Source: Tridacna crocea
Lineage: Eukaryota; Mollusca; Bivalvia; Cardiida; Cardiidae
Reading direction: 5' to 3'
Assembly: GCA_943736015.1 (NCBI GenBank)
Contig: OX031072.1
Coordinates: 15,899,501-15,963,500 of the forward strand
Length of the DNA: 64,000 nucleotides
The notes beneath the pieces are model-generated. The model saw nothing but the letters and a program-made list of their open reading frames with translations, had not been told where the DNA came from and searched no databases. Each line of letters starts with the position of its first letter. Within the stretch, counting starts at the first letter, position 1. Both the position numbers and the translations under genes were made by a program. Shown here in pieces: positions 54,701-63,959 of this stretch.

Positions 54701-57700
54701 AGTCGCGTGTGAATCTATCCCGTCACCCAGGATATTTGCCAGTCACTTACGATGGACACAACTTCCGGAAGATGCGCGCGCATCCGGTGCAAAAATAGTC
54801 TACTGTTTAAGAAATCCAAAAGATGTAGCAGTGTCATCATATACTTTTTACTGTAAAATGAGGGACATACAATACAAAGGATCATGGGAAGATTTTCTGA
54901 AAGATTTTCTCGACGGCAATAGTAAGTACAACAATATGAGCCCATGTTTTGGCAAAATGGGGATCAATGCATATCCGTAATGCTTGATACCAAGCAAGTC
55001 ATCACATAATTTTGAATCCATAAAATCTATTAAGTACAACTTCCGCCAGAATCGTAAGGTAGACTGGCACATGGAAATGCCAAAAAAATGACAAAAAAAC
55101 CCCAAAAAGTTTCGACTCAGGTCAGCCTGCGCGGATTGCGCAGGCTGACCTGAGTCGATACTTTTTGCCTATGCATTATGATTATATCCTCTTTCCACAG
55201 AACAAAAAATAGTCAATTTAATTACTTAACCATTTCTAGCGTGGGATTGTCGTATGAAAGTATATTTGTCTGCATTAGATGTTCCAGTATGGCTCGTTTG
55301 CCTTCCCTTTCTGGCTGATTTTGTTTGTTCTTTGTTGAGGATCGCTGATCATAACATTAACTCGTTAAGCCTCACAGGATAGATATATTGTTCTTCCGTT
55401 GCGGAGTTATGTCATACATTGTGGTCATTGATTCTTTCCAGCTTATGTAAGTCTTTCTCAATGCTTACGCAATATAGGTGTTCACATTTGGTCTGTATTG
55501 TTATTATAAAATGCTTTTTCTTTAAAAAGCATTTAAAAATTTGTGTTGCTGCTGAAAACTCTGCAACAACAAGTTTACTTATGACGTCAATAGGAATATT
55601 GTTATATTTGAGTATCTAACTGGAATAAGACCGGGAAACTCCGTTCGAAAAAAGTAATTCGTATATTGTCCATTCATTGGTCGAAAGATCAACAAATCAG
55701 AATAATGGATCCGAAAAATGCTTCATAAATTATTCTTGGAACAGAATTTGAAAAGAAATATATATACTTAGATAATGTGTGACGTAATGAAAATACGTAC
55801 CCAACGGCCTTGACTATAGGCAAACCTGCCCATACGCTCTTTTCCACAGGAATTTTTATGCTTCACTATCAGCCTATTCATTGAACAACGAAATTTCTTT
55901 CTATATTATGTGCTCGATAAACAGGCTAGTATATTCAAAGTATGTTTGCTTATTTCAGTTGCATATTCATCTTGGTTTGATCATGTGACTTCATGGGAAA
56001 GAGCACGAGGCGAAGACAAAAATAAACAGATATTGTTTGTGCATTACGAGGACATACAGAAGGTTTGTTCTTTAACTTTTTGGCTACTAAGCGAAATTCG
56101 CTGACCATCTGCAGCAAGAAATGCGGGTCCGTTGTTTGCGGTTTCAACCTCGTAGATTCTCATTATCTCCCGATAGACCGGTACATCCGTCTAAATTGAA
56201 AATTCTGGGTACAGAACCGGACTACTTTTCCAAACGATTACCGTTACTGTGAATTTGAAAATAAACATTTACTCAATACAGGTTACCTGGTACGATTCAT
56301 TCAGCTATTACTAGCTAGCATGTAACCTATGCAAAGTCTTACTTTTCTCTAGTATATGGGGTGGGTGATGCGTCATAGCTGAAAGGTCGAAAATGACATG
56401 CGCAGACAACGCGTAGATTTGGGATGTAAGGCTTCTTCAAGGAGTATATCTTCACCATTATTCATGGATATCAATATTTGCCAGTACTTGTATTAGTTAA
56501 CAAGGTTACACTTTTTACCGAGCAACAAAATTTCGGGAGTTTTAAGTTTAGTAAGCATTATGCAGACGATAAAGTCAGTATGACTCATATAATCGGATAG
56601 GTAGAAAGCATTGTGGGAAAAGGAGAAAATGCTGGTTACAAGCATTTTCTCCTTTTCCTACAATGTTTTCAAAAGGCTCCTTTTCAAGGTTCGTTAAAAT
56701 CCGGGCTTGTTTGATAATCTGGTAAATTGTTATTTTGCTAAATGCTAATTGTAAGTTCACGGCTTTTGAAAGCAATGGTACAATTTCTAATGCCTGCTTT
56801 TCTTCCCACATGATATTTAAAGTCATTCAAGTTCTGAGACGAGATAGTGGACTGAGCAGCTCAATGATTTCGTTTTGTAGGACGCCAGAGCTGAAATACA
56901 GAGAATAGCAGATTTTTTAGAGGTAGAAGTTGGCAAGAAGCTGATGGAAGATATTATTACACAAACATCACTGAAGAGCATGCGCAGTAATACACTTAAA
57001 TATCACCCATATCCGGCGGAAGTGATGGATCCGAACCACAAAATAAATCTGTACAGAAAAGGCAAGTATATCATACATAGTCATCCTCGGTGACCCATTT
57101 TCGATTAATTCTGTCACCGACCCCGGATTATTTTGCTGGCGTTCCCTCGTTCTCGTAAAATATTCATGAAGCATTTTCATTGGTCATCTCAGTTTTTCTT
57201 TGAAAACATTCAAACTATTTTATCACAAGTACGCCGTCATTTCTATTTTTTACGTGTCCATATCCAATCACATTATTCGTTGCAAACCAAACTGAGCGAT
57301 ACTTTAAATCTAGCGTCGCCCATCAACACCACAATCTAAAGGCGTTTAAAAGAACGTTTCGGCGTAACACCGAATGATTTTCAGTTAAAATCGTACACAA
57401 AGATCGATAGTGCCGCCCTTGTGTCGTAGAATGACATATCTCACAGGAGACATGCACGTTAACGGGCCATATTTGTTGACAACCCAGAGATTTTTCAAGG
57501 GTTATTTCTTATAATAGTCCGGTCTGTTAGCTCAAAAATGTTTACCAGCCGGACGAAAGTGTGAAAATTTTATATGATGTAAACAATACGTTTATAAAAC
57601 GAAAAAAAGGGGTGTGCCCGATTATAAGGCCCTAGATCAATTTTTATTGCGATTTGAAATTCGGATAACTGTACTGTCCGAATACTCTTCCTTCGTAGAA

Positions 57701-60700
57701 CAGTAATTTGGTTGTTTCCCGTTAGTCATAATGTATGATAGACAAAAATGGTGTTTCAGAAGTATTTTGTCTTTTCAAAGGCACTGCTGGATTTAGGGAT
57801 TGATTTTATGAATATTCTATATGTCTTTCGTATCTGTCTGTTTTTATGTCCGTCCATTTGGTGTCATTTGCTTGCACTTTACATTCTTATAAAGAACTGA
57901 CTGAATTTCGCATATAGGATTGCTTTGAATTTGGTCAATCGGCTGGACAAATCAAATTGCCTTCAGATTTCCGCATACAATGCAATAGACGATTTGCCGA
58001 TTACATTTGATATAACGGATATTTTCTTTTTATCCAAAGCATTTTTTTCCATGGACAAATGCTGTATGTCCCGTTCGCAAACCCTTTAAATTTGGACAAA
58101 TTCACAACTGAAAAGAAAATGACACAGCAAAAAATCTAGAGGAAATTAATTCTTACACAATTTAGCAATATTTCGTGATATTGCTTTTGAAAAAATAATC
58201 ATGAACAGACAAAATATGCATTTTATGAGATCGTATTGAAATAAAGAGCATATAGCGACTAAGAATGAACCTTCAGTAACGTGTGTCTAATTCAAAATCC
58301 CGTCCATTAATGATCACCACACGGGTAAATTAATATGAAACAAAAGATACAAAGAGTCAGTTTAATGTGACAACATGTTTGGAAATCTGTAAGAAGACGG
58401 TACATTACAACTCTTCTAAAGGTCACCCACCCTGCAGTGCGATACCGAGATCAAAGGAACGCCGAGTTAACCCTTTACCCATTTTCCACATCTTTAAATG
58501 CTTAAAATGAAGTTTGAATAAATATTTTGTGAAAACGGTATGGAAGGTTCGAAATTTGATCTGAAGCCACGTTTCTTTTGTTCATGATCTATAACATGAA
58601 GTTATTCGTCAATAGGAACATGCCTGAAAACGTAACAAAGACGGTTTAATAATAGTGCTATAATATCGGCAAATGGACTGTCCCTGTCTCTCTGAAGACA
58701 CTGGACCGCTATTTTACCTTTTAAATACCAAAGTATTTCGTGTTTTGGCGACCCGGAAAAAAGGGGACAGACGTGCTGATTTGTCACACTTTCTGTTTTT
58801 TGTCTCACATCCTCAACCTCAACACCGCCCCACCCCCGCAAAAAAAGTAATCAATATATCGTTCAAAAACATCTGTGAAAAATGAATTTTCAAAGTGTGA
58901 GAGAAAATACTGGGAAAAAAAGGAATCTTTCTCCAGCTTCAAGAATATGTTTTACTTTTTCAAGGACAATTACAACCATTTGAACCACCTTTATTCTATC
59001 GTCTCCATATGCTGGATGTAGGACAAAAACCCAATGGGACAAAAGCCCGCGGGACAAAAGCCCACTGAGACAATAGCCCAGTAGAACTTATAGTTCTAAT
59101 CATGTATGGAATTAATAAGTTTCGTATATATTATGTGACCTGACTCTACAAAAAGTAGAAAACATTGTGTGAAAAGCAGAAAATACCGATAAGCAGCATT
59201 TTCTTCTTCTTTCACATGGTTGTTATAAGAATGCGAAATGTTGCAGAGAATTAAACATTGAGAAGAAAGAAAAGCAATTTGTTCATTCTGATCATTAAAT
59301 CTCTGTGTTTTTTCTACAAAAATGATCAAAAAATTATTTTTTATACACTTTTTTCATATGCAGAGGGCATTTGTCCTCCCTGTCAAAATTAGCAGTGAGC
59401 TTTTGCCCAGTGGGCTTTTGTCCAGTGGACTTTTGTCTGTCCCCCACATGCTAAGTATATGGACGTCGTCGGGTGAAAACATTCATCGTAACTATTTAAA
59501 ACCCTATCCCGCTTAACACAAGCTTTTCACGACCCTGAGAAATATAGTTTTTATAAAATGTTGTAGAAAAGTGATAAAGTTCTGGTAACCACCTTTTTCT
59601 CCTTTTCCATTTGCTATCCTTACAAACAATTTCATTTTTTCAAGTCACATTCAAATTGTTGTCTGCAAAGGCTTGCAATTTGGGCAAGTCTGAAATTTTC
59701 GTTTGGTAAAGAGTTTATGAAGATTCAGTATTGTAAGAAATTGGGGAAAAGGGAGAAAAATAACATTAATATAACTGCAATAGACCTTTCCTATTTTTAT
59801 GTCTGATTGATCAACTAATGTTTGTCGAATTCCTTGGCTAAGTTTTTTAACGTACTGGCTCGAAATCCAGGAATCGGTGGTTTGATTTATTTAAACTACT
59901 AAAGTAATAATTTTTGTTTTAAAAAATCATTCCAGTATCTGCGAATAGACAGAGACAGTTTATATACCAAAAACTGGGATATTATACATTTTCAATTTAC
60001 AGAGAAAATCCTGACTTTGAAATAATATTTAAAATATCTATAGTTGCATTTTTGTCATGGTCCTGTTTGAACTGCCTTATAAAAAATTAACTATCGTAAT
60101 AACAAAATTCAATTCAAATCTCAAACCTCCCATTCCTTCCAGAAAAAAAACAAAAGTTCGAGCATCGACTAACACACACGTGTCATAATTAAGTGTTTAT
60201 CCCGTTCAGGCTTACGGTGATATTACTTGTAAAGGATTGGAATGGTTAAAATCTGTTACACAGGATAAGTCTGTTCTAATTACTGGCCCTAAAAGATGCA
60301 TTTTTCTGCCCGAAAATTTTTTTTTTTGGTTTTCAAATGCATTATTATGTAACCTGATTTAACCGGTTCCAGTTTAACTGTATATTTGCACTTATTTCAT
60401 TCGGAATGGGCTGGGGGATTTGGTTTTCAAATTATTAAACCTTATTCTACTAATTAAATGACACTTTAAAGCCGATCGTAAAATCTCAAATGTTATTTCA
60501 TAGGAATATCTCGAAGAAAAATATCTCCGTATCGGACAGTGTAGATGATCTAGGATCAGACTGCATGTTCTTCGTAGTCTGATCTTAGTCTATATTGTCT
60601 GCAAAAGATCATTGAGTCGCGCTTGGCAGCTTTAGGGTTAATGCAGTCTGCATACAAAAAGTTCTATCAACACGCCCAACAGGACACAGCGCTTATGGCA

Positions 60701-62938
60701 CTGCTTTACTCTCTGAAGTCTACCGAAAGATTGATAAAACGACATTTCTTTTTTTGTGTGTATCTTCGAAAAAGATGATTAATAAAACTACCGGTACAGC
60801 CGTTTTAGGTTTTTTGGACCTTTCAAAAATTTCGGAACTTAATATATAAGTGAAAAAAATACTAAAAATGCACGTTCTGGGTATCATTTCGGGTTTATTC
60901 ACATCTACATGTATATTACTGAAAATAAACTAAAATCCACCTACAAAGTAAATAAAAAACAAATTTTCGATTAAAAAAAATGAAGTTCTCTTATATTTGA
61001 AAGCGTTTTGATCGACCCTCGGTTATCAAATCATTGTGAGATACAAATATTGTGTTCCGATAAAATACAAAGGAAGAGTATTCGGACACTACATCTATCC
61101 GAATATATAATAGGCAGTAATTAATGAACTAGGCCACTAAAATCGGGCACACCAGGCGCAAATGGTTCGGAATGATGTCTATTAACTGTATGCAAAATTT
61201 GTTGCTTTCGTCCGGAGTGTAAACATTTTGCTAAAAAATCGAGTTAACAGACCGGACTATAAGGGAAGAAATGAAATTATTCTCTCTACAAAAGAGTATC
61301 ATTATGTTAACGATCTTTCTATTGGCTATTAGGGTACTTTACGACCATAAGAAAAGACGATTTGCTAGTCAAATTTCCCAGCGGTAGATGCATGGAGTGT
61401 AATGTAATGCTTCAAGCATGGGTTCCAAGGATGTTACATGGTCAAAGGGCAAATATCTGATAATTATCAAACCCGCTGACAAGTCGTTTGTTTCAAAACT
61501 ATAGCTGTGGAGCCTACCGTTATCTGGGTCCGTATTCGCCAACCATTCTTTTAACCCTTTACCACACAATCCCGACGTTTTACACCCCTCTGATATGAGC
61601 CTTTTGAAAACAATGTTTTCTTCCCTCCCTAAAATAAATTTCAATTCTTTAGTCCCATTCATTTTGTCGTCTGCAAACGCTTTCAAGTTGGACCAGTCTA
61701 AAATTTTGTCGTTTGGTAAAGTGTTATTTTAATTCTCTCTTTGAGGGATGGATACAACTCTAATATGATATCTGTAATAAAGGATTATTCACTGACGCAT
61801 TAACACCACAGTACAAGCTGTAAGTGGGAGTTTTCGAACATAAAGGTCATCATGTAATATAGGTAAACTTTTGACCTGTGCCATTTCGTTGGGAGAGTTA
61901 TGGACTTACCAAATCGACTCGATGGTTATTTTAATATTCTGCCGTTTTTGCACTGATACTTTTCTTCCATTTTCACTAACCTTAGCACATGTAATCATTT
62001 ATTATCATCGCATATCCCGCCTTTCGGACTGTCAGTATGTTCGTTTGTTAGCAATTGCATAAAAGAAAACGCTCCCCCCCCCCCCAACTTCTTCTATGAA
62101 ACTTCAGAATAGAATTTGTAAGAGACATATCGTCGGTTTACTTCAAAATCCTCGTAACTACAACTTGTTACAAGCTGTAGTTACGAGGTTTTTAAAGTAA
62201 ACCAACGATATAGGATCTGACCTGGCTCGATAAGATTTGCAGATGCATTAATCTCCCTTTATCAAAGAGAGCATAATTTTTTGCCTGAAGAGTCGTATTA
62301 TGTTATTGCCCCGGTTGTCCGTCCGTCCGTCCAGGCCAACGTCCTTGTGTTTATTAATTTAATCCGTCCATAATTTCTATGAAATGTAGAACAAAACCAC
62401 TTAATCTGGCCTATTTTATGTGAAAAAATTCCACATAAAATAGTCCAGTTTATGTGGTTATGTTTCAAAGAGGATCCGCATAAACCCGAAATGTTAGAAT
62501 GTCCGTCTGTCCGTTTCTCTGTCTGTCCGACTGTTAGCAATTTCTTGTGTATGCAAGTCCTCCTACAGTTTCCAATGGAATAACTTAAAACTTACCGCAA
62601 TTAATCTCTATGACGTGAAGTTGTGCATTTGTCTATTAAAACTTAGATCTCTGTAGGTGTTCTAGATATTAAGCCATTGCTCGGACAAGCCCCATTCGCT
62701 CTGCGAAGCTTTTTGGCTATTTTCTTTTTGAAAATAATGAGTAATTCCATGAAAATCAATTGACTTTTCTATTACAGGTAAGGTTGGAGACTGGAAGAAC
62801 TGGTTCAGCTATGAACAGAAACATTCCTTCGATAAAGTGTTTGCTCAAAAGATGAAGCACTCTACGCTACATTTCAAGTACCAAATTTGTACCACAGAGC
62901 CATTGCAGCCGTGCCTGTATAGATACGCACGAGACTGA
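51555..62938 (+). CDS. Cytosolic sulfotransferase (SULT family), five coding exons
   Basis: Joining 51555-51741, 54610-54921, 55959-56062, 56881-57061 and 62778-62938 gives 945 nt: 314 residues plus TGA, near the usual ~295 of cytosolic SULTs. Family members transfer sulfonate from PAPS to a hydroxyl or amine of a small molecule in the cytosol. Visible landmarks: the PAPS 5'-phosphosulfate loop YPKSGTHW (59-66), the loop with the likely catalytic His108 (ASHLRW), the 3'-phosphate site YCLRNPKDVAVSSY (127-140, with Arg130 and Ser138), SWFDHV (171-176), ILFVHYEDI (191-199), and C-terminal RKGKVGDWKNWF (260-271). There is no signal peptide or membrane segment. Odd points: the Lys normally two residues before the catalytic His is Ala106, and intron 4 has a GC donor. 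Acceptor class (phenol, steroid, other) cannot be read. The start is the first Met after an acceptor-like TTTCAG, but an in-frame ATG at 51519 has a better context. The family call is very secure. Confidence 0.93.
51797..52500 (-). repeat. REP-H copy C in SULT intron 1
   Basis: Inverted relative to A and B. Minus-strand ORF 52081-51866 starts MGRTGFRTKKPRAKRSVDIF. The copy begins only ~55 bp after the exon 1 donor. Confidence 0.72.
52660..52800 (-). mobile_element. PB-A relic in SULT intron 1
   Basis: GGAAAAAGGAGATGATCCTG and GGTAACAAGAGTTTTG keep the hairpin outline only. Confidence 0.4.
52805..53342 (+). mobile_element. PB-C MITE in SULT intron 1
   Basis: TTTAAAGGTGGGTATTTAGA to GAAGGGCCACCTTTAAAA. 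Parallel to the 12195 copy, including GGCACGTGACTAATAA and AAAGGCTTTGGGA. Confidence 0.78.
53450..53620 (+). repeat. PAL-D in SULT intron 1
   Basis: CTCAAGATGTTCAGTGCGAG lead, palindrome GATCAAGATCAGATTGCACG / GCAGTCTGATCTTTGATC, tail TGAGAATGAGGTATAATTCC. Confidence 0.7.
53820..53960 (+). mobile_element. PB-A left half in SULT intron 1
   Basis: ACCAAACAACAAAAATGTAG, then GGGAAAAGGAGAAAACGATG. The right hairpin arm is missing. Confidence 0.5.
54080..54165 (+). repeat. PAL-D in SULT intron 1
   Basis: GATCAGAGATCAAACTGCAC / GTGCAGTCTGATCTTGATCT between GACAGTGCA and ACTGTCC. Confidence 0.7.
54426..54545 (+). mobile_element. PB-C 5' fragment before SULT exon 2
   Basis: TTTAAAGGGGGGTATTTAGA through TTAATAATTAAATTTCATAA matches the first ~120 bp of PB-C, then stops. 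Confidence 0.65.
54610..54921 (+). CDS. Sulfotransferase coding exon 2
   Basis: Begins after ACGTAG with GT, completing the split Gly codon, and continues THWILEIVSMLKRG. It carries the His108 loop and the 3'-phosphate-binding YCLRNPKDVAVSS motif. It ends before GTAAGT after one base of codon 167. A truncated PB-C element ends about 65 bp upstream. Confidence 0.92.
54922..55958 (+). other. Sulfotransferase intron 2
   Basis: A GT-AG intron. Its first 290 bases hold a PAL-E copy; 55210-55950 shows nothing I recognise. Confidence 0.8.
54938..55205 (+). mobile_element. PAL-E element in SULT intron 2
   Basis: Palindrome GACTCAGGTCAGCCTGCGCG / GCGCAGGCTGACCTGAGTC at 55114-55157. The T/A pair differs from the family's GACCCAGG/CCTGGGTC in both arms. 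Confidence 0.8.
55959..56062 (+). CDS. Sulfotransferase coding exon 3
   Basis: Acceptor TTATTTCAG and donor AAG|GTTTGT. It encodes residues 167-201 including SSWFDHVTSW and ILFVHYEDIQK, both recognisable SULT blocks. The phase-1 entry matches exon 2, and the exon ends on a complete Lys codon. Confidence 0.92.
56161..56411 (+). mobile_element. FB-G element in SULT intron 3
   Basis: CATTATCTCCCGATAGACCG...GACATGCGCAGACAAC with an internal deletion. Flanks CGTAGATTCT and CGTAGATTTG match at 8 of 10. Confidence 0.75.
56512..56730 (+). mobile_element. PB-A MITE in SULT intron 3
   Basis: CTTTTTACCGAGCAACAAAA start, hairpin near 56615-56660 (GCTGGTTACAAGC, one mismatch). Right end decayed. Confidence 0.75.
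56881..57061 (+). CDS. Sulfotransferase coding exon 4, GC splice donor
   Basis: Acceptor TTTTGTAG. It encodes residues 202-261 (DARAEIQRIADFLEVEVG, ending KINLYRK) plus one base of Gly262. Only the boundary AAAAG|GCAAGT keeps frame with exon 5 and restores the universal RKGxxGDWK motif, so the intron is GC-AG rather than GT-AG. A Mutator-like element begins 20 bp into the intron. Confidence 0.9.
57501..57697 (+). repeat. Left long inverted repeat of the intron-4 element
   Basis: Pairs with 61067-61272 in reverse. The best blocks are 57515-57530, 57549-57560, 57611-57623 and 57675-57693. Confidence 0.75.
59003..59463. mobile_element. Foldback built on GGACAAAAGCCC units
   Basis: The left arm (59003-59085) repeats GGACAAAAGCCC-type units. 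The right arm (59355-59463) has the reverse (GGGCTTTTGTCC). Outer ends CCATATGCT and AGTATATGG are inverted. The space between contains a degraded PB-A-type hairpin at 59157-59225. Confidence 0.65.
59502..59714 (-). mobile_element. PB-A MITE in the intron-4 element
   Basis: CCCTATCCCGCTTAACACAA start, worn hairpin, end GTTTGGTAAAGAG. Confidence 0.6.
60530..60640 (+). repeat. PAL-D in the intron-4 element
   Basis: GATCTAGGATCAGACTGCAT / GTAGTCTGATCTTAGTCTAT, then GTCGCGCTTGGCAGCTTTAG. Confidence 0.65.
61067..61272 (-). repeat. Right long inverted repeat of the intron-4 element
   Basis: Reverse-complement partner of 57501-57697. It lies about 160 bp from its end of the element, against about 420 bp on the left, so the left side carries extra sequence. 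Confidence 0.75.
61555..61723 (-). mobile_element. PB-A MITE lacking its hairpin
   Basis: TTAA at 61551-61554, CCCTTTACCACACAATCC start, GTTTGGTAAAGTG end. Left and right arms meet at TTTTGAAAACAATGTTTTCT, so about 50 bp of palindrome is cleanly gone. It sits in the TTAA of a foldback terminus (GTCCGTATTCGCCAACCATT). Confidence 0.75.
62128..62211. mobile_element. Foldback, GGTTTACTTCAAAATCCTCG type
   Basis: TATCGTCGGTTTACTTCAAA...AAAGTAAACCAACGATA: nearly the whole length is one palindrome around AACTACAACTTGTTACAAGC. Confidence 0.75.
62299..62560 (+). repeat. GTCCGTCC-rich M-like fragment with small foldback
   Basis: Starts GCCCCGGTTGTCCGTCCGTC. It contains an inverted pair CCACTTAATCTGGCCTATTT/CAGTTTATGTGG at 62397-62458. 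Related in style to the M elements. Confidence 0.45.
62778..62938 (+). CDS. Sulfotransferase coding exon 5 and stop
   Basis: Acceptor TCTATTACAG, then GTAAGGTTGGAGACTGG. It encodes KVGDWKNWFSYEQKHSFDKV, then VFAQKMKHSTLHFKYQI and a Cys-containing tail ending YARD before TGA at 62936-62938. KxGDWKN is the PAPS-binding C-terminal signature of cytosolic SULTs. Confidence 0.93.
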
Positions 62939-63005
62939 AATGCTAGGATCCCTGTGACGAACTCCATTTTGAGTGCAAAGAGTTTCGGACTTGGGAGCTC
63001 TTCCC

Positions 63006-63011
63006 AATAAA
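63006..63011 (+). promoter_or_regulatory. Poly(A) signal of the sulfotransferase gene
   Basis: Canonical AATAAA 68 nt after the stop codon, followed by mixed AT-rich sequence. No other good candidate lies nearer the stop. Confidence 0.7.
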
Positions 63012-63127
63012 ACACAAAGACTAAGTACAGATCTAACTGTTAATACTCAATCCTTAAACAATTAAATAGCTTAAAGGCGCAGTATAGAAGCCAAAAAATA
63101 AAAGCAGGTGCCATGATAAATCTAAAT

Positions 63128-63324
63128 TTGAGCTCCAGGTAAGAGGAATAATTTTGATTTCATAACTGAAATACAAAAAAATCTCCACTAAACTCTATGT
63201 TGTGGGTACTCATTAGAATCGTCTCATCGAGACGATTCTAATGAGTACCCACAACATAGGGTTTTGAAGAGAAATAATGACTTTAGAATACCATCACTCC
63301 CTCTTATTGTGGGCTCTGATACTA
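63128..63324. mobile_element. FB-I foldback beside the SULT 3' end
   Basis: GAGCTCCAGGTAAGAGG...CCCTCTTATTGTGGGCTC. Inner palindrome 63197-63257 has perfect 29-base arms with a 3-base loop. Confidence 0.8.
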
Positions 63325-63351
63325 TTCAAAAGTATGTATTTAAAATATTGC

Positions 63352-63542
63352 GGAGATGACAGTCTGTTATCGTTCATTCCAGCCACGTGTTAGTCGCTGG
63401 TAGATAAAGAAGAATTTCAAAATCAGCTGAAAAATAAACAAAAGACACAGCTACCTGGCAGGTTTTAACCTAGTTTTGAAATTAATTTCTCTGTCAGCGA
63501 CTAACACTTGCATCGACCCTACAAAGACAGACTGTCATCTTA
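63352..63542. mobile_element. Foldback, GATGACAGTCTGT ends
   Basis: GATGACAGTCTGTTATCG...AGACAGACTGTCATCTT, with inner pair GTGTTAGTCGCTGG / TCAGCGACTAACAC. Confidence 0.7.
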
Positions 63543-63599
63543 ACTGTTTCCATACTTTTCGATGGTATTATATAACTGTAAATGCATTTTAATACCTGT

Positions 63600-63635
63600 T
63601 TTGCCCCTTTTCGCGTGTTGCATACCAAACGGGTT
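63600..63635 (+). repeat. PAL-F terminal fragment
   Basis: GCCCCTTTTCGCGTGTTGCA only. Confidence 0.5.
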
Positions 63636-63737
63636 TGGCTGTTAAAATGTTCACGCATAAACTCTTCTGTTTCTAACAGTTGGCATATTGTGACATGAAG
63701 CAGGATTGTAGCCTATTCACAAAGGATTGTAGGTTAA

Positions 63738-63959
63738 CCCTTTACCAGACGACAAAATTCTAGACTCGTCCAAATTTAAAGCACTTACAGACGACAATTT
63801 TAGTGTGGCTCATATAGTGCCGTTTTTCTTTGATAGTGGGTAGAAAACATTGTGGGAAAAGGAGAAAATGCTGGTTACCAGCATTTTCTCCTTTTCTCAC
63901 TATATTTTCAAAAGGTTCTTACACAGGGTCGTTAAAAGTAGGCATTGTGCGGTAAAGGG
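63738..63959 (+). mobile_element. PB-A MITE, reference-quality copy
   Basis: 222 bp with TTAA at 63734-63737 and 63960-63963. Exact 9-bp termini CCCTTTACC/GGTAAAGGG, full hairpin near 63855-63900. Confidence 0.9.

Larger units (their letters stand above)
56063..56880 (+). other. Sulfotransferase intron 3
   Basis: A GT-AG intron carrying FB-G (56161-56411) followed by PB-A (about 56512-56730). Confidence 0.8.
57700..61066. other. Interior of the intron-4 element
   Basis: No convincing coding sequence. It holds a degraded hairpin copy near 59157-59225, a foldback (59003-59463), a PB-A (59502-59714) and a PAL-D (about 60530-60625). The remainder is AT-rich and unrecognised. Confidence 0.6.
57082..61433. 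mobile_element. Mutator-like element with long inverted repeats in SULT intron 4
   Basis: Ends are CATCCTCGGTGACCCA (left) and, reversed, CATCCTTGGAACCCA (right). Flanking 9-mers ATACATAGT (57073-57081) and TTACATGGT (61434-61442) match at 7 of 9, as expected of an aged 9-bp target duplication. Internal segments 57501-57697 and 61067-61272 are inverted copies (shared blocks AGTCCGGTCTGTTA, CCGGACGAAAG, GGTGTGCCCGATT, GTCCGAATACTCTTCCTT). I find no transposase ORF inside, so it is non-autonomous or decayed. It contains foldbacks, a PAL-D copy and PB-A relics. Assignment to the Mutator group rests on the 9-bp duplication and long inverted repeats. Confidence 0.75.
57062..62777 (+). other. Sulfotransferase intron 4 (GC-AG)
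   Basis: A 5.7-kb intron, most of which is the long-inverted-repeat element at 57082-61433. The rest holds a hairpin-less PB-A (61555-61723), a foldback (62128-62211) and GTCCGTCC-type repeat DNA (62299-62560). Confidence 0.8.
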
